A stretch of DNA of 32,616 nucleotides from Solirubrobacterales bacterium (GTDB lineage: Bacteria; Actinomycetota; Thermoleophilia; Solirubrobacterales; Solirubrobacteraceae), in assembly GCA_019239375.1 (NCBI GenBank), contig JAFAZZ010000334.1, positions 1 through 32,616 of the forward strand. Direction: 5' to 3'. The notes beneath the pieces were generated by a model. It did not search any database, was not told where the DNA came from, and worked only from the letters and a program-made list of their open reading frames with translations. Positions 18,038-25,780 of the stretch are shown in pieces; the first letter of the stretch is position 1, and each line of letters starts with the position of its first letter. The translations under genes and the position numbers were made by a program.

Positions 18038-18367
18038 ATGACTGTAACTAAGGCGTTTCGCACGGTAGGCCCCGCCGAGGCGATCCCGCACGAGTTTGTC
18101 GTTCCGTACTACCTGGATGACCTTCAGCGACGGATCTCGGTGGCACGGGTCGACGACCGCTTCTACGCGTTCGATGACCTGTGTACTTGTGCGGAACGAG
18201 CATGCCCGCTCTCCGGCGGACTGCTAACAGGCACGACGCTCATGTGCCAGTGCCACGGCTCCCGGTTCGACATCACCACCGGAGCCGTAATCACAGGCCC
18301 AGCGACCGAGGCGCTGCACGTGCACGAGGTGCAAGAAGTTGACGGCAGCGTTCAGATCCGAGCCTGA
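18038..18367 (+). CDS. Rieske-type [2Fe-2S] ferredoxin-like protein, variant ligand motif
   Basis: FYAFDDLCTCAERACPLSGGLLTGTTLMCQCHGSRFDITTGAVITGPATEALHVHEVQEVDGSVQI: CxxH second motif intact, first motif CTC rather than CxH. Confidence 0.9.
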   Translation: MTVTKAFRTVGPAEAIPHEFVVPYYLDDLQRRISVARVDDRFYAFDDLCTCAERACPLSGGLLTGTTLMCQCHGSRFDITTGAVITGPATEALHVHEVQEVDGSVQIRA

Positions 18368-18453
18368 TCGAGATGAGAACCGCACCCCTCTCCGGGGGCA
18401 CGAGACTCGAACACCACCCACGTTGACGCGCGGCCGCTGAAGCGCCGCTGAGC

Positions 18454-19458
18454 ATGATGGCGAACACCCCACCGACGTCTAAGGCAGTCGCGATTGTGCT
18501 CGTGCCCGCGCTGGTGCTAATGCTCGCGTTCGCGTTCTTCTACGTCGGCGCCTTCCACGATCCCACGCCACACCACGTGCGCGTGGCGATCGTCGGGCCG
18601 CCCGCCGTCGCGGCCCAGCTCAACCGCCTGCCCGGTGGCGCGCTCGATGCGCGCCAAACCTCATCTCGCGCTGATGCGCTCTCACAGATTAACGATCGCG
18701 AGGTCTACGGCGCCTATGAGCCAGCTGCCAACCGCCTCTTTGTCGCCTCGGCCGCGAACCGGGCGACCGCCGTCGCGCTGGAAGCGACGTTCAACCGCAT
18801 TGCCGCCGCGCAACACCGTGCAGCCGTTCAGGTCACCGACGTCAAGCCGCTGCCGCCCAAAGATCCCAACGGCACCGCGGCGTTCTACGCAGTCATCGCC
18901 TGGATGTTCGGCGGCTACATCGGCGCAACGCTGATTGGCCTGATCGGGAGCCCACGCAGCAGCAGCAGGCAGCGCGCCACGGCGCGGATGGGGGCGCTCG
19001 CGGGGTTTGGCATCGTCGGCGGGATCCTCAGCGTGGTCATGCTGCGCGCGGCCTTCGATGTGTTCTCGGGCCATGTGGTCGCGCTGTGCGCAATCGCAGC
19101 GCTGACCATCTTCGCCAGCGGCGCCGCCACGGCCGGTATCCAGGCCGCAGCCGGCCCGGCAGGGACCGGGCTCGTCATTCTCGTCTTCGTGATTCTCGGC
19201 AACTCCGCGTCAGGCGGACCGTTCGCCAGGCCACTGCTCCCCGGCCTGTGGAGAACGATCGGCGGCGTGCTCCCGCCCGGGGCCAGCGTCGACCTGACGC
19301 GGTCCGCCCTGTTCTTCGACGGCGCGCGAATCACGGGCCCAATTCTCGTGCTCGTGGGGTGGGCGGTCTTCGGCGCACTGCTCGCGTTCGCGCTCGGCGG
19401 CCGCATCATGGACCCAGCCGACACCGAGGCAGCGGCCGCGGCGGGAGCAGCCGTGTGA
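18454..19458 (+). CDS. Multi-pass membrane protein, ABC-2 permease / DUF3533-like
   Basis: N-terminal TM VLVPALVLMLAFAFFYVGAF, extracytoplasmic domain, then YAVIAWMFGGYIGATLIGLIG and further TMs; GGVLPPGASVDLTRSALFF. Confidence 0.75.
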   Translation: MMANTPPTSKAVAIVLVPALVLMLAFAFFYVGAFHDPTPHHVRVAIVGPPAVAAQLNRLPGGALDARQTSSRADALSQINDREVYGAYEPAANRLFVASAANRATAVALEATFNRIAAAQHRAAVQVTDVKPLPPKDPNGTAAFYAVIAWMFGGYIGATLIGLIGSPRSSSRQRATARMGALAGFGIVGGILSVVMLRAAFDVFSGHVVALCAIAALTIFASGAATAGIQAAAGPAGTGLVILVFVILGNSASGGPFARPLLPGLWRTIGGVLPPGASVDLTRSALFFDGARITGPILVLVGWAVFGALLAFALGGRIMDPADTEAAAAAGAAV

Positions 19459-19703
19459 GCACGACCTTCGCATCGTCTCTCGGCCCGCACGTGGTCGAGT
19501 CACTTTCCGAGAGCTGCTTACTTCCAAGAGCTCGTCGAGTAGGAGGGCGTCACAACATGAAGGCCGGCGGGCCGCCCCGGCCGGACGGCAATCTGACGCT
19601 GCCCCCTGAGACGAGTAGCGACGCTCGGTCGCTCGGTCGTGCAAGTGTGCATGCGGTGCTCGAAACCAAGATTTTCTGCCGGCAAGCATCCGCGACCCGT
19701 GGT

Positions 19704-19729
19704 GATCTTCGAGTGGGATCTTCGAGTGG
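19704..19729 (+). repeat. 13-bp tandem duplication GATCTTCGAGTGG x2
   Basis: Read directly: gatcttcgagtgg gatcttcgagtgg. Confidence 0.95.
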
Positions 19730-19934
19730 GCGTCGAACTCGACCCGCAGGACGCCGGCGACTGGTGGGACACCTCGCGCCGGCGCAAGTCGCCGCAACGT
19801 TCGAACGCGCCGGCGCTAAGCGGCGCTGACGAACACCACGTCGTTTTTCTCGCCGTCATGTTCGAAAGCTCGGAACTTGGTCGCCGCTTTCGAACGCTAC
19901 GGCGATGCTTCATTGGGTCTGCGGGCGCAGACGG

Positions 19935-20050
19935 CGACAAAACGCATGCGGTCGATCGCCGGCGCGGGCGATTGCATGCGTTTGGTCGATTTAGTCGCCA
20001 GAACGCAAGGAAGCGGCTCGATTCGCCACCGAATGCATGCGATTTGGTCG
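19935..20050. repeat. Repeat-rich intergenic segment, three GCATGCG-containing units including a 15-nt inverted pair
   Basis: CGACAAAACGCATGC (19935-19949) vs GCATGCGTTTGGTCG (19974-19988): 14/15 complementary; GCATGCGATTTGGTCG (20035-20050) repeats the second unit with one inserted base. Confidence 0.8.
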
Positions 20051-20309
20051 CCGCGCGCGCCGGTGCGGGTTAATCCAGACGCCGTTTCGCGGCAGACGGC
20101 ATCAGGTGGATGCGGACGTTCAAGCACGGTTCCGCTAGGTCTGGCAGACGATTAACTGTGCGCGTTGTCAGGTGATGGCGAGCCCAAGCTGATGTGGCAC
20201 CGCCGTCGGCGCGGAAGTTCGAGCCATGCGTCGGAGGATGCGCGTGGCAAGTGTTGCTGGCTCGCCCCTCATGTGTTTTGATACGACGCCACCACGTAAA
20301 GGAGGGGTG

Positions 20310-21509
20310 ATGTCCGGACGGCCGCGTTCGCGCGCGCCGTTGGCGCTGGTGGTGGTGTGTGGCCTGTGCGCACTCCCTGCTTGCGCGCTGGCGCGAGTTG
20401 TTGTGGAGGGGGTTCCTCCTGAGCCGACGGCGTTGGCGGTGACAGCGCCAGGTCCGCCGCGATACGTCTATGGCAACGATGGTCGGGGGCACATCGACTA
20501 CGACCTGATGATCACGAATGCCTTCACGGCCGAGGTGACGCTCAGGTCGCTGACAGTAAGCGGCGGGGGAAGAACGCTGCTGAGGCTCACAGGCCCGGCG
20601 GTCGCCGCGCACACCCACGAGATCATTGCCGGCAAGCCCTCGGCGCGTATTCCTGCCTCAGCGACGGTGGTGACGCTGCCTGACGTTGTCTTGCCCCGCT
20701 CTGCGGGGCGGCGAGTGCCAACGGGGCTGACCACTCGGATCGACTACACCATCCCACGGACCGCGCAATTCCGGGCGCTGATCGGCAGCACGGCCGTCAC
20801 CGGGCCCGTCCTCCGGACCGATATGCGAAGGCCGATCGTGATCGCTTCGCCGGTGCGGGGGTCACACTGGCTGGCCGCTAACGGATGCTGTGCCGATCCT
20901 TCCTCGCCCCACCGCAACTTCGTGGTCTCGGCGAACGGGACGTACGTGGCGCCGGAAATGTTCGATATCGACTGGTCTCAAGTGATCAACGGCTCGTTTT
21001 TCAGTGGGGACGGCAAGGAGCTGAGCGACTATCCGTTTTTCGGCGCCCCGATTTACGCCGTGGCCAACGGAACCGTCGTCTCGACCATCAACGACCGGCC
21101 TGAGGTGCCGCCGTTCGCGGCACCGTCCGGCAACTCCACGGTGCGAAAGCCTCAGGACTTCGGCGGCAACCAGATCGTCGAGAAGATCGGACCGGGGCGG
21201 TACGCGTTCTATGCACACCTGCAAACCGGCTCCGTCATGGTCAGACCCGGCGAGCATGTCCGCACCGGGAAACCAATCGGAAGGCTTGGCAACACCGGCA
21301 ACACAACGCTTCCGCACCTTCACTTCGGCATCCACGATGGCCCAGATCCGCTGACCTCAAACGCGCTCCCGTTCGAAATCGATCACTTCACGCTGCAAGG
21401 GAACGTGACCCCTGCCACGACGCTGACCCACGTAGTTGTCGTCGGCCGATCGCGGCCGCAGCGACGCGCCTATCCACTGATGTTCTCGGTGTCCTCGTTT
21501 GCCGGGTGA
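20310..21509 (+). CDS. M23-family metallopeptidase (LytM/peptidase domain), secreted
   Basis: RBS GGAGGGG before ATG 20310; signal-like LALVVVCGLCALPACALA; PIYAVANGTVVSTI, GPGRYAFYAHLQTGSVMVRPGEHVRTGKPIGRLGNTGNTTLPHLHFGI. Confidence 0.92.
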   Translation: MSGRPRSRAPLALVVVCGLCALPACALARVVVEGVPPEPTALAVTAPGPPRYVYGNDGRGHIDYDLMITNAFTAEVTLRSLTVSGGGRTLLRLTGPAVAAHTHEIIAGKPSARIPASATVVTLPDVVLPRSAGRRVPTGLTTRIDYTIPRTAQFRALIGSTAVTGPVLRTDMRRPIVIASPVRGSHWLAANGCCADPSSPHRNFVVSANGTYVAPEMFDIDWSQVINGSFFSGDGKELSDYPFFGAPIYAVANGTVVSTINDRPEVPPFAAPSGNSTVRKPQDFGGNQIVEKIGPGRYAFYAHLQTGSVMVRPGEHVRTGKPIGRLGNTGNTTLPHLHFGIHDGPDPLTSNALPFEIDHFTLQGNVTPATTLTHVVVVGRSRPQRRAYPLMFSVSSFAG

Positions 21510-21519
21510 CGCGTAAGCT

Positions 21520-21880
21520 GCCGGGCGTTCTCGGCGCGACCGTACGGTCGGCGGTGCCATGGATGACACGCTCCGAATCGTCGAGGGTGTTCGCCCACGG
21601 GCTCGTGAACTGCGTGGCCGTCGGGCGATTGGTTCGCGGCCGCGGCCCAGCAGGGTCCCGCCTGACGATAGTCCTGCCACGAAGGCCTGCGCGGGATCGA
21701 CCCTCTGCTTGCACCCCTCGGCGAGGAGACGGCGTGCGATCGCCGCCAGTACTCCCGGCCCCCGCCCCTCGCTGTTGGTGCGCGGGGAAGAACCAGTTCC
21801 AGACCCCCACGCGTTGCGTCGGCGCGGCTGACCGGGATAGACGACGAAGCCGTGACGGTCCGCAGTCTCGTTCATCGCGG
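21520..21880 (-). pseudogene. PHB depolymerase / LpqC-family esterase relic with frameshifts
   Basis: Frame 1: NETADRHGFVVYPGQPRRRNA and VLAAIARRLLAEG..RVDPAQAFVAGLSSGG; frame 2: VWNWFFPAHQQRGAGAGS and SERVIHGTADRTVAP. The pieces alternate between frames. Confidence 0.7.
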
Positions 21881-22012
21881 TCGCGGCGGCGAACCTGAGA
21901 TCGTTGTTCTCGCACGCCAGAAGCTCGCAAAGGCCGGTGGCCTACGCCATTGGCACAACGCGAGCGGATACGTACAGCACAGGCGCGAAGCGCTAGGGTT
22001 TTGGAGCTGGCT

Positions 22013-22975
22013 ATGGCGCAGAGTAAGCGAGCAAGCAGCAGCCGCAGTTCTGAGCGCTCGACGCGTTCCGCCCGGCCGGGTCGCTCTGGGGAGGCGACGC
22101 GTTCCGCTCGAGCGGGTCGCGGGGGCGGCGGTCGTGCGCGGTCGAGCGGTTCTGAACGCGGTCGAGATTCGGCCGCGAAACCAGCCGCAGAGTCCTCGGC
22201 GGGCGGCGCGCTCCCCGGCGGGGCGGGGAGCGAGGAGCCGGATGTGTTTGTGGATGTGCCCAATGTTCACGTGGGCAGGCTTGAGATCGACGTGGAGCGC
22301 TTGGAGGCGCAGTTGGCGCTGCGGGCGCAGGTGGCGAACCTGGTCAATCTCGTCGCCGGGGTGCATGTCGGCGTCGATAAGGTGAAGATCGAGCTCGAGG
22401 AGGTCGACGCCAGCGCGACGATCACCGTCCGGCTTCAGAACGTGTACAAGATCCTCGAGCGCACGCTGGCGACGATCGAGGAGAATCCGGAAATTCTGCA
22501 GGGCGTGATTGACACCGCCGGCAGCGCGGTCGGGCAGGTCGGCGAGCTTGGCCGCGAGGCCACGAAGCCCGGGGGGGCGCTCAGCACGCTCACCTCCGGC
22601 CTGGGTGACACGCTCGGTGGCCTGGGCGACACGCTCACTCACACGCTGACAAGCGCCAGCGACAAGCTGGGCGGTAGGGGGCTGCTCTCGGCGGCCGGGC
22701 GGGGCGCGTCTCAGGCGAAGTCGAACGCCCCGCGGGCGGGGGATGGGGTGCTCGCCAAAGCCGCGGCGGGCCTCGCGGCGGGCGGGGCGGCCGGCGTGCT
22801 CGGTGGCGCGCTCTACCAGACGCAGAAGCGGCCACGCGTGCTGGGCGTACCAATCGGCCGGCCGCGCGGATTGGAGCGCGTCGTCAAGCGGCTCGGCGAG
22901 CTGAGCGGCCAACTCGAGAGCGGCCGCAAGGAGCTAAACAAGGCCCGCGCAGCGGCCGAGAAGCTGCTGCCATGA
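22013..22975 (+). CDS. Uncharacterised protein: R/S-rich N-terminus, conserved-looking core, glycine-zipper segment, coiled-coil C-terminus
   Basis: MAQSKRASSSRSSERSTRSARPGRSGE...PDVFVDVPNVHVGRLEIDVERLEAQLALRAQVANLVNLVAGVHVGVDKVKIELEEVDASATITVRLQNVYKILERTLATIEENPEILQGVID...AAAGLAAGGAAGVLGGALYQ...; ATG 22013. Confidence 0.8.
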   Translation: MAQSKRASSSRSSERSTRSARPGRSGEATRSARAGRGGGGRARSSGSERGRDSAAKPAAESSAGGALPGGAGSEEPDVFVDVPNVHVGRLEIDVERLEAQLALRAQVANLVNLVAGVHVGVDKVKIELEEVDASATITVRLQNVYKILERTLATIEENPEILQGVIDTAGSAVGQVGELGREATKPGGALSTLTSGLGDTLGGLGDTLTHTLTSASDKLGGRGLLSAAGRGASQAKSNAPRAGDGVLAKAAAGLAAGGAAGVLGGALYQTQKRPRVLGVPIGRPRGLERVVKRLGELSGQLESGRKELNKARAAAEKLLP

Positions 22976-23220
22976 GCCACGCGCCGCGTCGCGATCCGCG
23001 ACCAGCGGATCTCGAGATCGGCGGCGCTCTGCGAGCAGCGCAGGCGCGCTGGGAACAAACCGCTCGCACGAAAACCGTCGCCCGCGGCGACCTCGAGACC
23101 CAAGAGCTCTCCGAACGCGAACCGGAGCATCCAGATCGCGGCCGAACCTACCGCAACGTACGCCGCGTCTGGCAGTTTCGTGGCCGGCTAACCGACGCGG
23201 TGCGCCACCGACGATCCTAA
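22972..23220 (+). CDS. Small charged hypothetical protein, translationally coupled to the upstream gene
   Basis: ATGA overlap with the 22013-22975 gene; MSHAPRRDPRPADLEIGGALRAAQARWEQTARTKTVARGDLETQELSEREPEHPDRGRTYRNVRRVWQF... Confidence 0.65.
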   Translation: MSHAPRRDPRPADLEIGGALRAAQARWEQTARTKTVARGDLETQELSEREPEHPDRGRTYRNVRRVWQFRGRLTDAVRHRRS

Positions 23221-23259
23221 CCCTGCCAGACGAGCGAGCGCCTCGCAGCCGACTGAGCG

Positions 23260-23545
23260 ACGCTCGACGCGGAAGTGCCGCTCGTCGAGCGTGGCGATCT
23301 CGATCGTGCCGCGTGGCTCGGCGAGCACAACGAGGGAGGCGTCGGCAAGCCGCAGGCCACGGTCGGCGTAGCGCTCGGCGACCGTCACTGCCGATGCGAT
23401 TGCCCAGGCCATCATTCGAACGGCAGGCGACCCGCGGCGAGATCGGAACGCAGCGCCGTTAAGCGCTGCTCGGGTCCCCCGGGTTCAGACGAGGTGATCG
23501 ACCTCAGCGACGGTGGCGCCGTCGAAAGCTCGTAGCTCACATTCT
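23260..23545 (-). pseudogene. VapC-like PIN-domain toxin relic
   Basis: ATVAEVDHLV*TR, then another frame GGPEQRLTALRSDLAAGRLPFE, then the first frame VTVAERYADRGLRLADASLVVLAEPRGTIEIATLDERHFRV; the N-terminal Asp region is missing. Confidence 0.75.
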
Positions 23546-23588
23546 CGAGCCATGTAACGCGACGAGGAGCGAAAGCCAGCTCCAGCGT

Positions 23589-23849
23589 TCAGATCCCGAA
23601 GACGGGTAGGGTCAGTCGGAGTTGCAGGCGCAGGAGGCGCAGACGCATCCGCAGCGCAAATGTCGATCGATCGGGGTCAGAGATGGCGTGCCCGTCGAAT
23701 ATTCCGATCGCTGCCACCGGATCACCTTGTACCTCGGCGAGCAGCATCAGCCCCTCAGGCGGCTGGCTGCCGGTGAGCGCGGCAAGCCGCCTGATGCGCT
23801 CACCATCGGCTCCCTCGGCCACTGTGCCTCTGATAATCGTGGAACTCAT
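23589..23849 (-). CDS. Small uncharacterised protein coupled to the acyl-CoA ligase gene
   Basis: MSSTIIRGTVAEGADGERIRRLAALTGSQPPEGLMLLAEVQGDPVAAIGIFDGHAISDPDRSTFALRMRLRLLRLQ...; ATG overlaps the ligase stop (ATGA). Confidence 0.65.
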   Translation of the reverse strand: MSSTIIRGTVAEGADGERIRRLAALTGSQPPEGLMLLAEVQGDPVAAIGIFDGHAISDPDRSTFALRMRLRLLRLQLRLTLPVFGI

Positions 23850-25498
23850 GCGGCCACATTCAGTTCGAGCTCTTGGACCGCGATCTCGCGCATTCGGTAT
23901 TTCTGCGTCTTGCCCGTGATCGTCATCGGGAAGGAGTCGACGAACTTCCAGTACCGGGGGATCTTGTAGGTGGCGATTTGCCCGCGGCACGCGGCGACCA
24001 GGTCCTCAGAGGAGGCCTTCGCGCCTTGGCGCAACCGGATCCATGCCATGACCTCTTCGCCGTAGCGCTGGCTGGGTACCCCGATCACCTCGACGAGGTC
24101 GATCTGCGGAAGCGTGTAGAGAAACTCCTCCACCTCGCGCGGATAGACGTTCTCTCCGCCGCGGATGATCATGTCCTTGATCCGGCCGACGATGCTGACG
24201 TAGCCGTCGGCGTCCATTACCGCGAGGTCACCGGTGTGCATCCACCCCTCGCCGTCGATGGCGTTGGCGGTCGCCTTGGCGTCGTTCCAATAGCCGAGCA
24301 TGACGTTGTAGCCGCGCGTGCATTGCTCGCCCGTCGTCCCCCGCGGGATTGTCGAACCGGTGGCCGGGTCGATGATCTTGACGTCGACGTGGGGATGAGC
24401 GCGTCCGACGGTCGTAAGGCTCCTCTCATCGACCTCGTCGGCTCGTACCTGCGTCGCAACGGGAGCGGTCTCGGTCATCCCACACCCGATCGTGATCTGC
24501 GTCATGTGCATGCGGGCGCGGACCTGTTTGATCACCTCGACCGGGCACGGCGCGCCGGCCATGATCCCGGTGCGCAGGCTGGTGAGGTCAAACGTGTCGA
24601 GGTCCGGCTGCGCGAGCTGGGCGATGAACATCGTCGGAACGCCGTACAGCGAAGTGCACCGCTCGGCATCCACCGTGGCGAGGACCGCGTGGGCGTCGAA
24701 CGACTCGCCGGGCACCACGATGCATGCCCCGTGGGTCATGGCCGCGAGATTGCCCAGCACCATGCCGAAGCAGTGGTAGAACGGCACGGGCACGCACACC
24801 CGCTCGTGCTCGGTGTACGTGAGCACCTCGGCGGTGAAGTGACCGTTGTTCAGGATGTTCCGGTGCGAGAGCGTCGCGCCCTTCGGCAGCCCGGTTGTCC
24901 CCGATGTGTACTGGATGTTGATCGCGTCGCTCGGGTCCAGCGACGCCTCCCGTTCGGTTACGCCGGTGCGGTCGACACAGGTGCCTTGCGCAAGGAACTC
25001 TTGCCACTCGCCGTCCAGCACGACGACCTTGCACAGGTCGGGACAGTCCGGGCGTACCTCGTCGATTATCGTGAGGTAGTCGGCGTCACGAAACCTCTGC
25101 GCGGTGAACAGCAGGCTCACGCCAGCCCTGTTTAGTGCGTGGCGCAGTTCGGCCGCCTTATAGGCCGGGTTGATCGTGACCAGGATCACGCCGACGCGGG
25201 CGGTGGCGAACTGGACGATCACCCACTCGTAGCGGTTCGGTGCCCAGACGCCGACTCGATCCCCCTTGTGGACGCCGGCGGCGATCAGCGCTCGCGCCGC
25301 GAGCTCGACCTGCTCTGACAGCTCGTTGTACGTCGCCCGGTAATGCTGGTGGGCGACGACCAGCGCCTCGCGGTCGCCGAAGCGCTGGGTGACGCTACGA
25401 AGCCGTTCACCGATCGTTTCCTCGAGCAGCGGCGAATCGGTCGGTCCTCGCTCGTAGGAGATGGGATGTTCGGTTTCGTTGCTCACGCGACGCTCCAT
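23846..25498 (-). CDS. AMP-binding fatty acyl-CoA synthetase (FadD-like)
   Basis: INIQYTSGTTGLPKGATLSHRNILNNG, GCGMTETAPVATQ, GWMHTGDLAVMDADGYVSIVGRIKDMIIRGGENVYPREVEEFL. GTG at 25483 is an alternative start. Confidence 0.95.
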   Translation of the reverse strand: MERRVSNETEHPISYERGPTDSPLLEETIGERLRSVTQRFGDREALVVAHQHYRATYNELSEQVELAARALIAAGVHKGDRVGVWAPNRYEWVIVQFATARVGVILVTINPAYKAAELRHALNRAGVSLLFTAQRFRDADYLTIIDEVRPDCPDLCKVVVLDGEWQEFLAQGTCVDRTGVTEREASLDPSDAINIQYTSGTTGLPKGATLSHRNILNNGHFTAEVLTYTEHERVCVPVPFYHCFGMVLGNLAAMTHGACIVVPGESFDAHAVLATVDAERCTSLYGVPTMFIAQLAQPDLDTFDLTSLRTGIMAGAPCPVEVIKQVRARMHMTQITIGCGMTETAPVATQVRADEVDERSLTTVGRAHPHVDVKIIDPATGSTIPRGTTGEQCTRGYNVMLGYWNDAKATANAIDGEGWMHTGDLAVMDADGYVSIVGRIKDMIIRGGENVYPREVEEFLYTLPQIDLVEVIGVPSQRYGEEVMAWIRLRQGAKASSEDLVAACRGQIATYKIPRYWKFVDSFPMTITGKTQKYRMREIAVQELELNVAA

Positions 25499-25701
25499 CC
25501 CATCGGGCGCGAGAGGAGCGATCGGGCTGCCCCGGTTTGACCGCCTTGGCGCATGATCCGGTAGCGGGCGAGCCTCCGACGCCCGGTGAGCCAGGCGAGC
25601 GACTCAAGCTTGCGCGAATCGGCTGGGCCAGATGCGCGAACCGAAATAGCAGGGTCAGACATGTGGATCCTCCAGAACATTGGGGTACAGCGGACACGGC
25701 G

Positions 25702-25762
25702 GACCGTACGGTCGGCCGGTTGGCGTACTCGTAAAGGCCGGGTTGGAGCGGACGCCAACCGG
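25702..25762. promoter_or_regulatory. Divergent intergenic operator-like region
   Basis: 12-bp palindrome GACCGTACGGTC (25702-25713) followed by perfect 11-bp inverted repeat CCGGTTGGCGT (25716-25726) / ACGCCAACCGG (25752-25762), just upstream of the ATG at 25781. Confidence 0.55.
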
Positions 25763-25780
25763 GGCGTACGATGTGGCGTC

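Noticed and set aside
18380-18425. tRNA-3'-end-like string on the minus strand (GTTCGAGTCTCGTGCCCCCGGAGAG), possible tRNA or att remnant
   Set aside because: The flanks do not pair into a T-arm or acceptor stem and no other tRNA arms are present.
19935-20050. CRISPR-like array or integron attC sites
   Set aside because: Only three short, irregularly spaced units of mixed orientation; no attC core sequences or Cas/integrase genes.
19877-20155. ORF MVAAFERYGDASLGLRAQTATKRMRSIAGAGD... as a possible protein
   Set aside because: No recognisable domain, repeat spacing breaks frame and no clear RBS; treated as a repeat-rich noncoding region.
21539-21553. GACCGTACGGTCG palindrome identical to the one at 25702, possible shared operator
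   Set aside because: This copy lies within the esterase relic, encoding ADRTVA of HGTADRTVAP, so it is explained by coding ancestry; the match is likely coincidental.
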